From Saturnia japonica (Eukaryota; Arthropoda; Insecta; Lepidoptera; Saturniidae), in NCBI GenBank assembly GCA_033032175.1, contig CM065321.1, forward strand, positions 704,501 to 768,500: a stretch of DNA of 64,000 nt, in the 5' to 3' direction. The stretch's first letter is position 1, and every line of letters starts with the position of its first letter. A model generated the notes under the pieces. That model was not told the origin of the DNA, made no database searches, and was given only the letters and a program-made list of their open reading frames with translations. Positions 24,001-35,998 of the stretch are shown piece by piece. The position numbers and the translations under genes are program-made.

Positions 24001-24150
24001 TGGTAGACTCAGTGGAAGAGTTTACGGTCACTGATTCGATTGACCCGGGTTCATATCGTACAATAAGCATAAAGGAAATGACCGTGACAAAACCATTGTA
24101 GTAAGATAGGACATTGTATTAGTTTTGTTATACGCTTATAATACCATAGT
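24001..24150 (+). repeat. SINE-like repeat with pol III box A/B resemblance
   Basis: tggtagactcagtgg at the start resembles box A and cgggttcatatc about 35 bp later resembles box B. It is followed by ggaaatgaccgtgacaaaacc, similar to the body of the repeat at 8700-8990. It is not a functional tRNA gene: no cloverleaf closes. Confidence 0.4.
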
Positions 24151-24344
24151 GAACACTAGCGCGGTGCTGACCTTGTACTCCCTACCCCAAAGAGCTCTGT
24201 AAACCCTACTTACCGCAGTTACAAAACACTAGGTTATTTGGCTGCGATATTCTGTAGAGTGGAGGTATTCCACCAGTTGGACTACTCCAAGTAGAGCGAA
24301 AACTCCAAAAAAAATTATGTGTGTTACTTTGTGTAATAAAAGAA

Positions 24345-24477
24345 GATATAGTCACACGGACTAAGAAAGGGATACTTAGATGGTTTGGGCATGTTGAGAG
24401 GATGAATGAAAGAAGGATGACTAAACAAATTTATGATGCGAGTGTGAATCGAAACGTTTGAAGAGGAAGGCCTAGAC
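24345..24477 (+). mobile_element. LINE tail fragment (RTE-like)
   Basis: Translation reads KEDIVTRTKKGILRWFGHVE, then RMNERRMTKQIYDASVNRNV, a stop, and RGRPRP. This is the common C-terminal tail of RTE-like LINEs (RWFGHVERM...RGRPR). It is cut short at 24478 by the hAT element. Confidence 0.65.
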
Positions 24478-26640
24478 CAGTGGTCGGCAAAGTGCGGCTC
24501 CAGAGCCGCATGTGGCTCTTTGGCTCCTTAAGTGCGCCTCTGGTACAAATATCCACGGAAGGCGCAATAATATTTTCATTAAAAAAAACTTGAAATCACT
24601 AAAATCAGTTACGAAAAAAAGGTGTGGTCAAACCTTAGATTTTAGAGCAAGTTCTACTCATTATTTTACGAATGAAACTTTATATTTTAGATTTAGATTA
24701 AATTTACTAACAGAATTAAGGTATGTTGCCTTACAAATAAATTTTTCAATAACCTCTATTTGTCCAAATGTAGGAAGTTTTCTTCCATTTTTTGACATAT
24801 TAAAAGTTTTGTTATTTTGATGATGGAAAAAAATTTTTTTTTGTTTTTAGTGCAGTTACATAAATTAATAAAATTGTATTTTTTTTTAAACGATTTTTTT
24901 TTTCATCAATTTATAATGATAATTACTTTGTACTGGTGGTCTTAGAAAAAAATATATTTAGAATATTTACCAAAAAAAGGAAAGAAAAACGGAAGATGAA
25001 AACCGCGAATTTAAAGTTGATTGGACCGAGAATTTTGCGTTTATACAAAACTTGAATGGACTTCCGACATGTCTTATTTATAAGGAGAAATTCGAGCATA
25101 ACAAGAAGTCAAATTTAGAGAGACACTTTACAAGAAAGCACGCGTCATTTAACACTAAATATCCTACCGGTGATGCAAGGAAGAAAGCAGTTGAGGAACT
25201 TCAGAAGAGTCAAGAGTCGTCAACTTTTGTGTTTAATAACTGGATGCAATCTTCTAGCAATATTAAGATGGCAAGTTTTGTTTTTAGCCAAGAGATTGTG
25301 CTTAGAGAGGGAAACTGTACACTGACGGCAAATACATAAAAAATTGTTTTATAAATGCATCCGAAAAGCTATTTCGGGATTTTAAGAACAAAGCAGATAT
25401 TCTGAAAATAATTAAAGAGTTACCATTCTCTGCCAAAACTATTAAAGATAGAACAATTAAATTTTGTTCGAAACTCAGCATATCGAAGACCTCAAAATTG
25501 GTTTCGACTTTATCAATAGCAGATGACGAGTCTTGTGACATAAATAATACAGCGCAAGTTTCACTTTTTGTAAGATTTATGTCTCATTCAGGCCCTAAAG
25601 AAGAACTTTAAGATTATTGCCACTCAAAGGTCAGGCGCGTGGAGAAGATATCGCAAATGCTGTAATTGGGTGTATGGATAAACATCATATTCACCTCGAT
25701 AAAGTTGTGCCGATTTCAACAGATGAAGCCAAAAGTATGACTAACGTAATAAAAGGGTTTGTTGCTATTTTGAAAGAAAAAATTAATCATGAGATACTTA
25801 TTTACAATTATATCATTCACCAAGAAGCGTTCTGTCTGCAAACATTTATGGATGAAATTTGTAAAGTTATGGAATTAGTGATTACCATTATCAACTCCAT
25901 TTTAGCTAAAATTCTTAATCATTGCCAATTCAAAGAATTTTGATTTGAAATGGAGAGTGAGTACGCTGATCTTCTGCTTCATAACAAGGTACGTTGGTTA
26001 TCAAGAGCGAATGTTTTAAAACGTTTCGCGTCCCATTTTCCGGAAATTAATGCATTTCTCCTTGAGACGGGCGTTCACTATCCAGAACCAACACATGATC
26101 ACGTTTTATTTCATGGTAGACGTTACGTCTCATCTAAATCAGCTAAACCGTGAACTAGAAGGGAAAGGAAACTAAATTTTTTCGATGTTAGAAAAAATAA
26201 TAACATTCGAAAACAAATTATCTCTTTTTGCTCAGGATTTTGAAAGGGAAACATTGTTTCACTTTCCGAGCCTGCTGAAGCATCACCAAGAAAATAATTC
26301 CTCTATTGATAAACACCATTTTAAAACAAAAATTTTAAATATGCGGGAAGCATTTCTCAGCAGGTTTCAGGATATTTAAAACAGCAGAGCAACTTTAGCA
26401 TTTGTCAAAAATCCTCTTAATGCTACGATAACCGAGTTGAAATTTTCTCCTTTTGAAATTGACATTGGTAGCTTTAAAATACAATAGCTGTATTTAAAAA
26501 ACAAAGAGATATGGCGCTCTAAATTCGAACGTCTGTGTGATGAATTGGAAATATTGGAGAAGAAAAAATGTGATCTTAATTCACAACATAAGTGGTACTG
26601 CTTTGAATGCAATATAATGCTTTATATAGCCTTCCTCAAT
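24478..26640 (+). mobile_element. hAT-type transposon, decayed (GTF2IRD2/SCAND3-like transposase)
   Basis: Starts cagtggtcggcaaagtgcgg, a typical hAT terminal repeat, inserted in the LINE tail just upstream. Coding pieces on + are a BED-type zinc finger region (CLIYKEKFEHNKKSNLERHF, from about 25050), a central block with KVVPISTDEAKSMT and IHQEAFC (25617-25943), and MESEYADLLLHNKVRWLSRA (25950-26153), the hallmark of the GTF2IRD2-like hAT lineage. Several stops and shifts separate them. No matching right terminal repeat was found, so the 3' end is missing or unrecognisable and the end given is approximate. Confidence 0.72.
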
Positions 26641-27214
26641 AAATGGGCTATCCAACATTAAAATAATTTTTCCATTCCAACCAGTACTTCCTGAGATTTG
26701 CGTATTCAATTACGCCGTGTAAAAAATGTGTCTGAGAAAATCAAATACTGATTGATATGATAAAGCTCAAGAGATTTTTTGTGTTAGAACGCTTTAATCT
26801 CTGTAACAAATCTGCCTAATTTGTTCATTTATAGCCTATTTATTGAGAAAGGTTATGTTGTTTTCTCTGTTTATTGACATCACGCCACAACTCATAGGAG
26901 CGGAGTTAGTACCATGCAAAGTACGCTTAAATATTTTTATATTTACATTAATTATTAATAAAAAAATATAATAATGCAGCCGATCACGTGTTTTGTTGTC
27001 ATAATGATAGGAATGTTGGTTGTAATATTCTTTATTACCTTCTCAGAGCGTAAATTTAATAAAATTAGGTCTTTGAGTCCAATACACGAATTAGAATAAA
27101 ACCTTTATGAATAAATAAAGAGAGACTAGAATTTGGGGACATCTGTTGATTTGTAACAGTTTGAAGCACTCAACTGTCGCAACTACATTATTGTAGATAT
27201 AATTGTAGATGTAT

Positions 27215-27249
27215 TAATATAAGAACGTTTTTTTCCGCGGAACGTCAGT
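27215..27249 (+). promoter_or_regulatory. Core promoter of the orphan P450 exon 1
   Basis: taatataag near 27215-27223 is a TATA-like box, with tcagt (arthropod initiator) at 27245-27249 about 30 bp on. The arrangement is the same as at 34849-34885. The 5' UTR would be about 35 bases. Confidence 0.5.
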
Positions 27250-27282
27250 ATCGCGACATTGGTCATTCGTTAACATCGGAAG

Positions 27283-27441
27283 ATGTTTCTGGTACTATTG
27301 TCTCTTATCGGGTTGTGTCTCTCGCTTTGGCTGTGGGTTCGTTGGAGACTGATCAAAAATTACTGGTTACATAAAAATGTACCGCATTCAAAACCAAATT
27401 TTATTATGGGCAGCCTCACCTTCCTGCAGAGAGAAAACCCT
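27283..27441 (+). pseudogene. Orphan exon 1 of a P450 (copy C')
   Basis: Encodes 53 codons beginning MFLVLLSLIGLCLSLWLWVR, an N-terminal membrane anchor, then a basic turn and a P-rich hinge (KNVPHSKPNF), ending FLQRENP at a good gtaagt donor. It differs from copy C exon 1 (34919-35077) at about four positions, and both are open. No exon 2 to 9 follows before the second copy at 34919. It is either a dead duplicate or an alternative first exon that could splice to exon 2 at 36349. Confidence 0.85.
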
Positions 27442-28294
27442 GTAAGTTAATAATATTCGATAAAATTAGCAAATAATAGCTCTATGTATTTCAAAAACAA
27501 ATACTAAAAATTTTGCGATATAGATATAGAATATACTTTGGTTAACATAAAATATTATTTCATAGAAGGAATACAAAATTTTTCAGTTACCCAAAATAAA
27601 TATGAAATCATAATAATTATTCTAACGCAAAGTGAAGTTATATCGACATTTATAACTCTGATTAAAATAAAAAGTAGTTGATTGCTGTGTTTTCATTTTG
27701 GCACAACACTTAGAAACTTTCTTATCGTGTACATAAAAGTGTTATTACTTGACTGAGAAAAAGGAGGGTATCATGTATGTCTATTTCTTTGGCACGCTCT
27801 GTTAGCCTTAAACGGCTTGATGGATTTCAGCATACGAGATGTCGTTAGATTTATATTAATTGAAGAAGTAATATAAGCTATATAACAATGAAGTGCGACG
27901 CCTTGGAAAGTAATAAAAAGTAATAGTAGAAAAATATTTATTACTCAAGTGCTTTTGGGATTGTTATTCCTTTTTATTAATAACGTAGCTTAGTGGCAAA
28001 ACTGGTTATAGGCTACAGGACCAATAGTGCTATGTAAAATGCTCGAGAAAGGTAATCCTCGAAGTAAGTCAAGCAAGGATAATGTGACACAGAAGGCATA
28101 CCTCGGAACGGATAAGTTACAATGGATGCCAAGTGTTCCATATTACCTTGTATAATATCCAGTCACTAAACTTAAGAGAGGTAGGGTACATAGAAACTTA
28201 TTTGGAAATTTCTCTCTACTTGGGGCAGTCTGACTGATGAATTATCGCCATCCTGCAGAAGATCGCCAAATAATTTTGTATTGTGTTCCTGTGA

Positions 28295-29755
28295 CGTTGA
28301 CCAGTAGCCAGTGATATACTAATTGAAATCAATTAAATACTTCATAATGATAATAATAGTACCTTCACATGATCTTGGTCATGTGTAAAATGATATCCTA
28401 AATGTTATTACTAGTATTCTTCTTAGAACCAACAACAACAACAACTCGACAACAACAACTGTACTCTTGTCTCATTATACTTTTCATAAAAACCTAAACT
28501 ATAAAAAACTGCATTATAGCCTAGTATAATTTATTTTGTTAAATGAAACAATTGTCACCTGACACTCAGATGATCTTCAAAAGCAGCGCGGCGCAGCGGT
28601 CACCGACAGCTGCATAATTAGATTACTTATCGATAACCTCCCGATTTATACTTCCAATATTTGTATATATTTTTAATATCCTCTTTAAATTTACAATATT
28701 TTACTCTAACTCATAAACTAAATATGCTCACGGATGTACGCGTTTATTGTGCAGTAATCACATTGTTTATTTTTCACATATTTCATATTTTCTAAAAGCA
28801 ATAAGTATTACAATATTTAAAGCATATCAATTCAGTAATGTATGTAGAGTGGATTTCAACAAGTGCAATTTTTTGCCTAATTTTGGTGAGAAATTTTGTT
28901 TATAGGTTTTTAATTAATGTTACTTAATGATATGAAAGATAAATGTACTCGTATTTAAAATGTTACAAAAAAATAATTTGTGTATACGAATAGTTTCTTA
29001 TAACACCGGAATTAGCTAGACACCAAAATTAGAATCGTATCAAATAATATAAATTAAGTAAAAACTATTAATAAATTTCTATCATTTTTAAAGCAGACCA
29101 AATCTTAATCTTTTAACTAGATATTTCATTTAAATCATCCATAAATACCTTTATAAAACAGGAAAATCAAAATTGCCGATTTTCTTTATCAGGAGACTAC
29201 AAAACATTACTTACGGTTTTAGTAGGAAAAATGCGAAAAGATTTCTCACATCTATCAACACAAGGCGAAAGCAACCACCTAAACGAAGTGAAGAAAGAGA
29301 GGAATTACGTATTCCATTACTTACACCAAAATTTTCAATTTCTTACAGATAGAACTTACATGTCCGGACGGACGAACGGAACTTACAGAACGGATATGTT
29401 TAACCTTAAATAAGGCACTAATTTCACCAGATATAAAAATTGACGTAGAAGCCAAGGACAATAATTTATTTCAAATAAACTACTGAAGCTTCGTTTAAAC
29501 AATGCAAATGTCAAGAAAACTGGATTTCGGACGCAGCGACCAAACTAAGAAAAATGAAGTAAAATATTTTATATTATAAATTTATAAGGTGTTTGCTCAC
29601 CTATATAATATTTGTGTCTACATCTGTATGCATATTTAATTTATATTTATATCTATATTTTTTTATTAACAAAATCGATATTAGTATACAGAAAAATAAA
29701 TTAGTTGTAATTAGTCAAAGCAAATCAAATTAAAATATATTATAATCAATTTAAG
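28295..29755. other. Spacer without recognised gene
   Basis: AT-rich sequence. A short CAA microsatellite lies near 28430-28460. No coding frame or element I can name. Confidence 0.45.
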
Positions 29756-29759
29756 CCCT

Positions 29760-31790
29760 AAGAAGGCACTTATGAATGTCAAAACACTACTACCGGTTCG
29801 GAAAACATCCCACCCATCGAGAAGAACCAATAAGAAATTCGTTCATGTTTATCAATATCTTATTATCTTTTTTTTTTAAATAGGTTTTACAGTATTTAAT
29901 TATATACAGTTATTATAAATTTCAGTAGATGTACAGAGAGGAAATCACATCCAGACATCACAATCATTCACGTAATCAGCCAACCTATAAATACCCTTTC
30001 GACAATAAAACCTGCTTAACATGATTCTTGAACTTATTATCCGGCAAATCGGTAATGTGCTTAGGAAGTTTATTAAAGAACCTAACACAATTACCTAAAA
30101 AACTTTTATTTGTTTTAATAAGTCTAAAAGACGGAATGACTATTTTATATTTATTTCTAGTATTGATATTGTGCGTGTTTGTTACAAGTTCAAAATTATC
30201 TTAATTTTTCCGAACATACATTACATTTTCATTGGGAAGGCAAAGTTAAGATACTAAATTCTTGAAATTTATTCCTCAATGATTTGCGTGGTCCCATAAC
30301 ATAAATTGCTTGAACTGTCCGTTTTTGTAATATAAATATTGTATCTACCTCAGCTGCTGAACCCCACAGTAAAATACCATAGACATTAAACTGTGGAAGT
30401 AAGCTAAGTAGACCAGCCTAGCAGTAGCAATATCAGTTAACTGGCGAATCTTACGCACTGCTTAAGTAACGGAGCTTAATTTCCATACTAAGGTTTTAAT
30501 CTGAGGACCCCATTGTAATTTTGTATCTAGTGTGATGCCTAAGAAAACAGTATTATCAACCATGCCTACTATGTTGTCTTCTATCTTAATATTACTTTCA
30601 ACACGTTGTACATTGGGTAAGGCAAATCTGATACATTTTGTTTTGTTTGCATTTAACAATAGATTATTTTTAACTTTTTGCTTTAGTAAACCATTCTGAT
30701 ATTTTAAATAAAGTATTATTTACATGCCTAACCTCTAAATATTTTCTATTCACTTGAAATATAAGTGAAGTATCGTCTGCTAAAAGAACAATGTTAGCAC
30801 AGTTCCTAACCATTAGGGGTAGATCATTTATATATACCAAAAACAAAAACGGTCCCAATATCGAACCCTGTGGGACGCCGATTTTAGCCAAGAATCCCCC
30901 CAAGAGTTTGCCCCATTTACACTTACTTTGATACTAAGCATGTGTCCGATATAGCCAAACGTAACTGAAAACGGTTGACATGCCTCTAACGTACCGTATC
31001 GGTATTGATATAGCTAACAACGGCTATCAGATATCTAGGTACTAACAACTGAATATGACGCGACGCTGTCAACCAACTTACATTATCACAATAGCTGGTT
31101 ATTTCAGCGATTCTCGTTTCGCTATGTTGGTAACCAAACGAACAATAATATCCATAATAACCAAAATAATTATGCCTTCTCTCACTTTCTAAACGATTCC
31201 TTACGTGCAAAACAAAGAAGGAGCGAATATTGGCTAGTGGTTCACTAACCAGTAAAATTTTACTAATATTAATATAAACCAAAGACGACTTAATTTCTAT
31301 AACGCTAAGGCATAACTGTAATAAGGTTTGGAAGATCAAACTGTAATGGTCAATATGTCGACGAAAACCATTCATTATAGTTTGACCTATGGAAAGGTTA
31401 TATTTAAACTTTGTAGCGATAGACTTAAGGTCGTGATTGGTAAGGTCGTGAGGTACTTTAGTAGTTTAGTTAGACTGACAGTATCGATACGGCAGCTAGC
31501 ATATTTACATTATCGATTACAAACAAAAACGATGCGCGTATTAGATAGTTGAAAACTTGCTTTGGTATCGATATTTGGCAACGGATATCAATACCGGTAT
31601 TGAAACCAAATATCGGCTAGATAGCCGTTGCCAGAAATAGCTTATAACGCCCATGGTTGTTTGAGACAGCGATCTGTTAAATATGATTCTAGAAAGTTGA
31701 GAGAAGGTTCACACACACCATAATGTTGCATCTTAAGTATTAGCGTAGTGTGACCAACGCAATCGAAAGCTTTTGAAAGATCATTTATTA
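29760..31790 (-). mobile_element. Jockey-type LINE, 3' part, interrupted
   Basis: On the minus strand: NDLSKAFDCVGHTTLILKMQ near 31700-31790, [20 protein letters not shown] and [10 protein letters not shown] (RT catalytic LADD) at 30770-30890, then KTKCIRFALPNV and FLGITLDTKLQW at 30470-30650. A degraded 3' tail runs to about 29760 and is shared with 43440-44060. The RT is split between DRCLKQP and the downstream KVSVNGANS by an insertion at about 30946-31645, and there are further frame breaks. The 5' part is absent. Confidence 0.78.
30946..31645. mobile_element. Probable MITE-like insertion within the jockey LINE
   Basis: The LINE coding sequence breaks off at about 31650 and resumes at about 30945; the intervening 0.7 kb has no LINE similarity. 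Its ends carry related inverted strings: aacggctatc at 31019-31028 and its complement gatagccgtt at 31620-31629, with several cggtattgat/tatcgat-type motifs around them. Exact ends and target duplication are not resolved. Confidence 0.45.
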
Positions 31791-32029
31791 ATAAACTAGC
31801 TGACCCGCACAACTTCGTCTGCGTTACATAAGAGAGAGAGAGAGTTAGAGAGAGTGGGACGTAGGCAGAGACAAAAAACAATTGTCGTAGGCAACTACAA
31901 TACAATTTATAGGTGCCTCTCATCTCCCACATTATTCTGCTAAAATGCACGAGCGGTACTTGATCATTATTTTGCTGCGGGATTATTTTAAAACTGTGAT
32001 TTTGTCCAAAATTAAATACTAGTGATGAA
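31791..32029. repeat. Repeat fragment with (AG)n
   Basis: Begins actagctgacccgcacaact, a variant of the actagctg... repeat family start, followed by a (GA)n run near 31829-31855. No gene. Confidence 0.4.
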
Positions 32030-33725
32030 TAACGTATTTATTTCGATAAGGATTAATACCATGTTTATTTATTTATTCATTTCAGGAAATCTACAGTTCT
32101 TAAATTCTAACATACATTATATAATGGGATTTATTATATATACAATATTTAAAACAATTAACCAATTGATTTATAATAATAGGCGTAAAAATTATCAATC
32201 TAATATAAATGCAAATTATTAACAAAACTAGGAAACATATATCTAAGTACCTACATCTTGAGATTACAAACAAAAACTTCAATTTTATTATTACATGTAC
32301 ATACATAACTACAGATTAAAATATATTATTAAAAGGAGTCTCTTTAGGCAAGGTTCCGAAGATACTGGCAGCGTTCCCCCTTTGAATAGCTAGACTAATT
32401 CTTTGTCCGAGGTAGCTGCCAGCTCTTCGGTCTCCTGTGATGTCGACTAACCTTTTTGCTATTTCCTTAAAAAGCCCTGTAGCGCTAGGACCCCACGGGC
32501 CAAGGGTCTCGACACCGAAAGGGACAAAATCATATTCAGATCCCAGACCCCTGTATTTGCATGCCTTAGCTTTTCAGCCGCCTCACAAGCCACACCAGCT
32601 TTGTTGCTGGTTCCAAGTAGATGGGAAGGGGCCAGCGTGTTTGAACAGGTTGCATCCCATACTAGCACCCGGCCCATCTTCCATGGAACCAAACTCATAC
32701 TGTTCGGTATCTTGCCATCGTCTCTTGCAATACCAGTCGGCTCAAGTAAACTTGGAACGTTGACGGTGGCAAGGGACCGGCGTATGATATCGTTAAGTGT
32801 GGCATGTCTCGAAAAGCGGCCTGCACTTTTTTGACATGACAGTCCGTGATGTCCTAGCTTGTCGATATCACTGCCACAGGGACATTTATGAGGAGCGCAG
32901 ACCGGAACCCCAAGCCGTAGACAGGTTGCGATTCGGAGCGTGTCAGGTTCAAGAAATGTTCTTGTATTTGACGAAGGATACGCTTGAAGACAGTAGCCGG
33001 CCTCATGCGCACCTACGGCCAAAAGCCTAGCACGCGCCGAAACCGTACTACAGCTCAAAAAATTGTCATAAGTCAATTTGCACTTTATGTCTTCCCAGCT
33101 CCACTATGAATTTGGAGAAACTGGAAATTTTTGACCTAGGCATGCAATTAAGAAAGCGTTTCTAGCTTCTTCCAAGCCAGCAATCTCAAAGTATGAAGGG
33201 GATACCCTTAAACTTTTACTTATGAGATTTGCTGAACTATGGACAGAAGATAGGAAGGCTGGTAAAGCGACACTGGAAATTTTGCGAATCCCTAAACCAC
33301 CATAACGGATGGGTAGGGATGCTTGGGTCCAAGATAGCTCGTGCAGCTGCATATTAAGAATCGATTTTAAGGTAATTTTGATTAAATCGTCTACTTGTGT
33401 CAAAAGACCTGGGTGATTCCAAAAGGAGCAGCAACGGAGCACATACGTAAATTTAGGGAATATAACATATATAATTAAGTTGACATATTGGCTGAGCCAA
33501 AATGATTCCAGATGAAAATTCCAGAAAGAGCAATTAAAGACGTCAATATCAACATTATTTTTGTTTACTTCGCTATACAATTCCTTATGGCGATTGAAAG
33601 GTGAACAGATATTCATTCTGAAATGCATTTTAGAAAAGGTTCTTTGAATAGGAAATCTTGGTATCTTACTAGGAACATTTAGATTTAATTCTCGTAATAA
33701 TTCAGGGACTAAAATAACTCCGTTA
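32030..33725 (-). mobile_element. RT-encoding retroelement, C-terminal part (LINE type, family unnamed)
   Basis: Two minus-strand frames belong together. 33628-33104 contains ILNMQLHELSWTQASLPIRY followed by GGLGIRKISSVALPAFLSSV. 33076-32459 contains ARLLAVGAHEAGYCLQAYPS, CLRLGVPVCAPHKCPCG, GHHGLSCQKSAGRFSRHATL and MGRVLVWDATCSNTLAPSH. I know this arrangement from the C-terminal half of RT polyproteins found in many invertebrates (CPCG...HHGLSC...GR...R...WDATC). A frame change near 32545 leads to the last part (reading to about 32340). The catalytic RT core is not in this fragment. The 3' limit near 32030 is a guess from an AT-rich tail. Confidence 0.65.
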
Positions 33726-33734
33726 ACAAGCTAG

Positions 33735-34320
33735 TGTAAAAAAATAAGGACCTAGATCTTACGTCTATTTTGCAGCGATATAAGATTAAAGTGCTTTAAA
33801 CGAGTTTTATAATCAGCGCGGTAAGGGCATTTCTGGTCTTTGCGAGCGAGGAATTTTATAAAATTGCGTTGAATGCGCTCTAAGCGATCAATATGGATAT
33901 TATAGTGAGGGTTCCAAATACTTGTTCCATATTGTAAAATGCTCCTAACCAGGGTTTAATATAGATATAATATTGTTTTTATATCACGGAATTCATTACA
34001 CATGCGCTTAACAAACCCACACATTTTCCAGGCCTTAGATATCGTAATACTTATGTGATCAGTAAATTGTAACTTGCTGTCTATCTCAATTCCCAAATCT
34101 TTAGTCTTTGTTTTAGCTTGTAGAGCTTCAGTACCTATGAAATAACTAGAAGGAATTATATTTTTATTTTTTTGTGAATTTAATGTGTACACGCTTACGT
34201 TTATTTCCATTTTGTTGTCGGTGCACCAGTATTCGATACATTTCAAATCTCTTTGAATAAGAACTGAGTCATTTACATTTTTGATTACCTTATACAATTT
34301 TAAGTCATCCGCAAATAGTA
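33735..34320 (-). mobile_element. LINE fragment, region after the RT palm
   Basis: Minus-strand frame 34297-33956 reads MYKVIKNVNDSVLIQRDLKC, CTDNKMEINVSVYTLNSQKN and KTKDLGIEIDSKLQFTDHIS, the usual LINE thumb region (K...DLGVxxDSKLxFxxHI). Lower-quality coding continues to about 33740. Truncated at both ends and abutting the downstream copy of the P450 duplication. Confidence 0.65.
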
Positions 34321-34354
34321 AACATTAATTAATTAGTATAGATATGATTTTCAG

Positions 34355-35998
34355 TTACGCCCTGTAAAAAATTTTCAAATACTTAAATGATAAAGCTCAA
34401 GAGATTTTTTGTGTTAGAGCGCCTTAATTTCTGTAACAAATCTGCCTGATTTGTGCATTTATACCCTATTTATTGAGAAAGATTTAAAGGTATTATTTTA
34501 AAGTATTTAAAGGCTGTTTTATCTGTTTAACATCACGTCACAACTTATAGGAGCGGAGTTAGTACCATGCAAAGTATGCTAAAATATTTTTATATTTACA
34601 TTAATTATTAACAAAGAAATATAATGATGCAGCCGGTCACGTGTCTTGTTGTCATAATGATAGGAATGTTGGTTGTAATATTCTTTATTACCTTCTCAGA
34701 GCGTAAATAAAATTAAATTTGAGTCCAATACACGAATTAGAATAAAACCTTTATGCATACATAAAGAGATACTAGAAATTGGGGATATCTGTTGATTTGT
34801 TACAGGTCTGAGCGTTCAACTGTCGCGAGTACATTATTGTAGATGTTTTAATATAAGAAGGTTTTTTTCTCCGCGGAACGTCAGTATCGCGACATCGGTC
34901 ATTCGTTAACATTGGAAGATGTTTCTGGTAGTATTGTCTCTTATCGGGTTGTGTCTCTCGGTTTGGCTGTGGGTTCGCTGGAGACTGATCAAAAATTACT
35001 GGTTACATAAAAATGTACCGCATTCAAAACCAAATTTTATTATGGGTAGCCTCACCTTCCTGCAGAGAGAAAACCCTGTAAGTTAATAATATTTGATAAA
35101 ATTAACAAATAATAGCTCTATGTATTTCAAAAACAAATACTTAGAAAGTATAATTGTGGTACAATTTTAGAATTTCATAAGTGAAGTACACAATATAATG
35201 TTTCTAAAAATTTAACGATATGGGATATACTTATTATGTATACTTTAGTTTACTTAAAATATTATTTCGTAGAAGGAATACAAAATTTTTCAGTTACCCG
35301 AAATAAACTCGAAATCATAATAATTATTCTAACGGAAATTGAAGTTATATCGATATTTATAACTCTGATTAAATAAAAAGTAGTTGATTGCTGTGTTTTC
35401 ATTTTATCATAACACTTAGAAACTTACTTATCGTGTACATAAAAGTGTTTTTACTTGACTGAGAAAAAGGAGGGTATCATGTATGTCTAATTCTTTGGCA
35501 CGCTCTGTAATCTAAACGGCTTGATGGATTACAGCATACGTAGTGTTGTTAGATTCATCTTAATTGTAGAAGTAATATGAGCTATATAACAATTAAGTGC
35601 GACGCTTTGGTATCTAATAAAAAGTTATAATAGAAAAATATTTTTTACTCAAGTGTTTTTGGGATTTTTATTCCTTTTTATTAATAACGTAGCTTAGTGA
35701 CAAGCCTGGTTATAGGCTACAGGACCAATAGTGCTGTGTAAAATGCTCGAGAAAGGTAATCCTCGAAGTAAGTCAAGCAAGGATAATGTGACACAGAAGG
35801 CATACCTCGGAACGGATAAGTTACAATGGATGCCAAGTGTTCCATATTACCTTGTATAATATCCAGTCACTAAACTTAAGAGAGGTAGGGTACATAGAAA
35901 CTTATTTGGAAATTTCTCTCTACTTGGGGCAGTCTGACTGATGAATTATCGCCATCCTGCAGAAGATCGCCAAATAATTTTGTATTGTGTTCCTGTGA
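34355..35998 (+). repeat. Downstream copy of the 1.6-kb direct duplication
   Basis: Partner of 26710-28294. It includes the promoter, exon 1 and the first 900 bp or so of intron 1 of P450 copy C. Beyond 35998 the sequences diverge abruptly (cctgtgacgttg against cctgtgatgagt). Confidence 0.9.
34849..34885 (+). promoter_or_regulatory. Core promoter of P450 copy C
   Basis: ttaatataag near 34849-34857 serves as TATA box and tcagt at 34881-34885 as initiator, about 30 bp apart. The ATG at 34919 is then about 38 bases into the mRNA. Confidence 0.5.

Larger units (their letters stand above)
26710..28294 (+). repeat. Upstream copy of a 1.6-kb direct duplication (P450 copy C promoter, exon 1, intron start)
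   Basis: It matches 34355-35998 along its length with small indels. The last roughly 300 bp (about 27990-28294 against 35700-35998) differ at only a handful of positions. The unit carries the promoter, exon 1 and the first part of intron 1 of P450 copy C. The two copies are about 7.7 kb apart, and the DNA between them is mostly LINE sequence. Confidence 0.9.

Noticed and set aside
24001..24060. tRNA gene
   Set aside because: Box A and B resemblance only; no acceptor or anticodon stems form, and the body recurs as a dispersed repeat.
26185..26612. Small host genes in the hAT region
   Set aside because: The frames are fragments or antisense of the hAT transposase and stop within it.
29231..29413. 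60-codon plus-strand ORF
   Set aside because: Low-complexity region with no promoter, homology or splice evidence.
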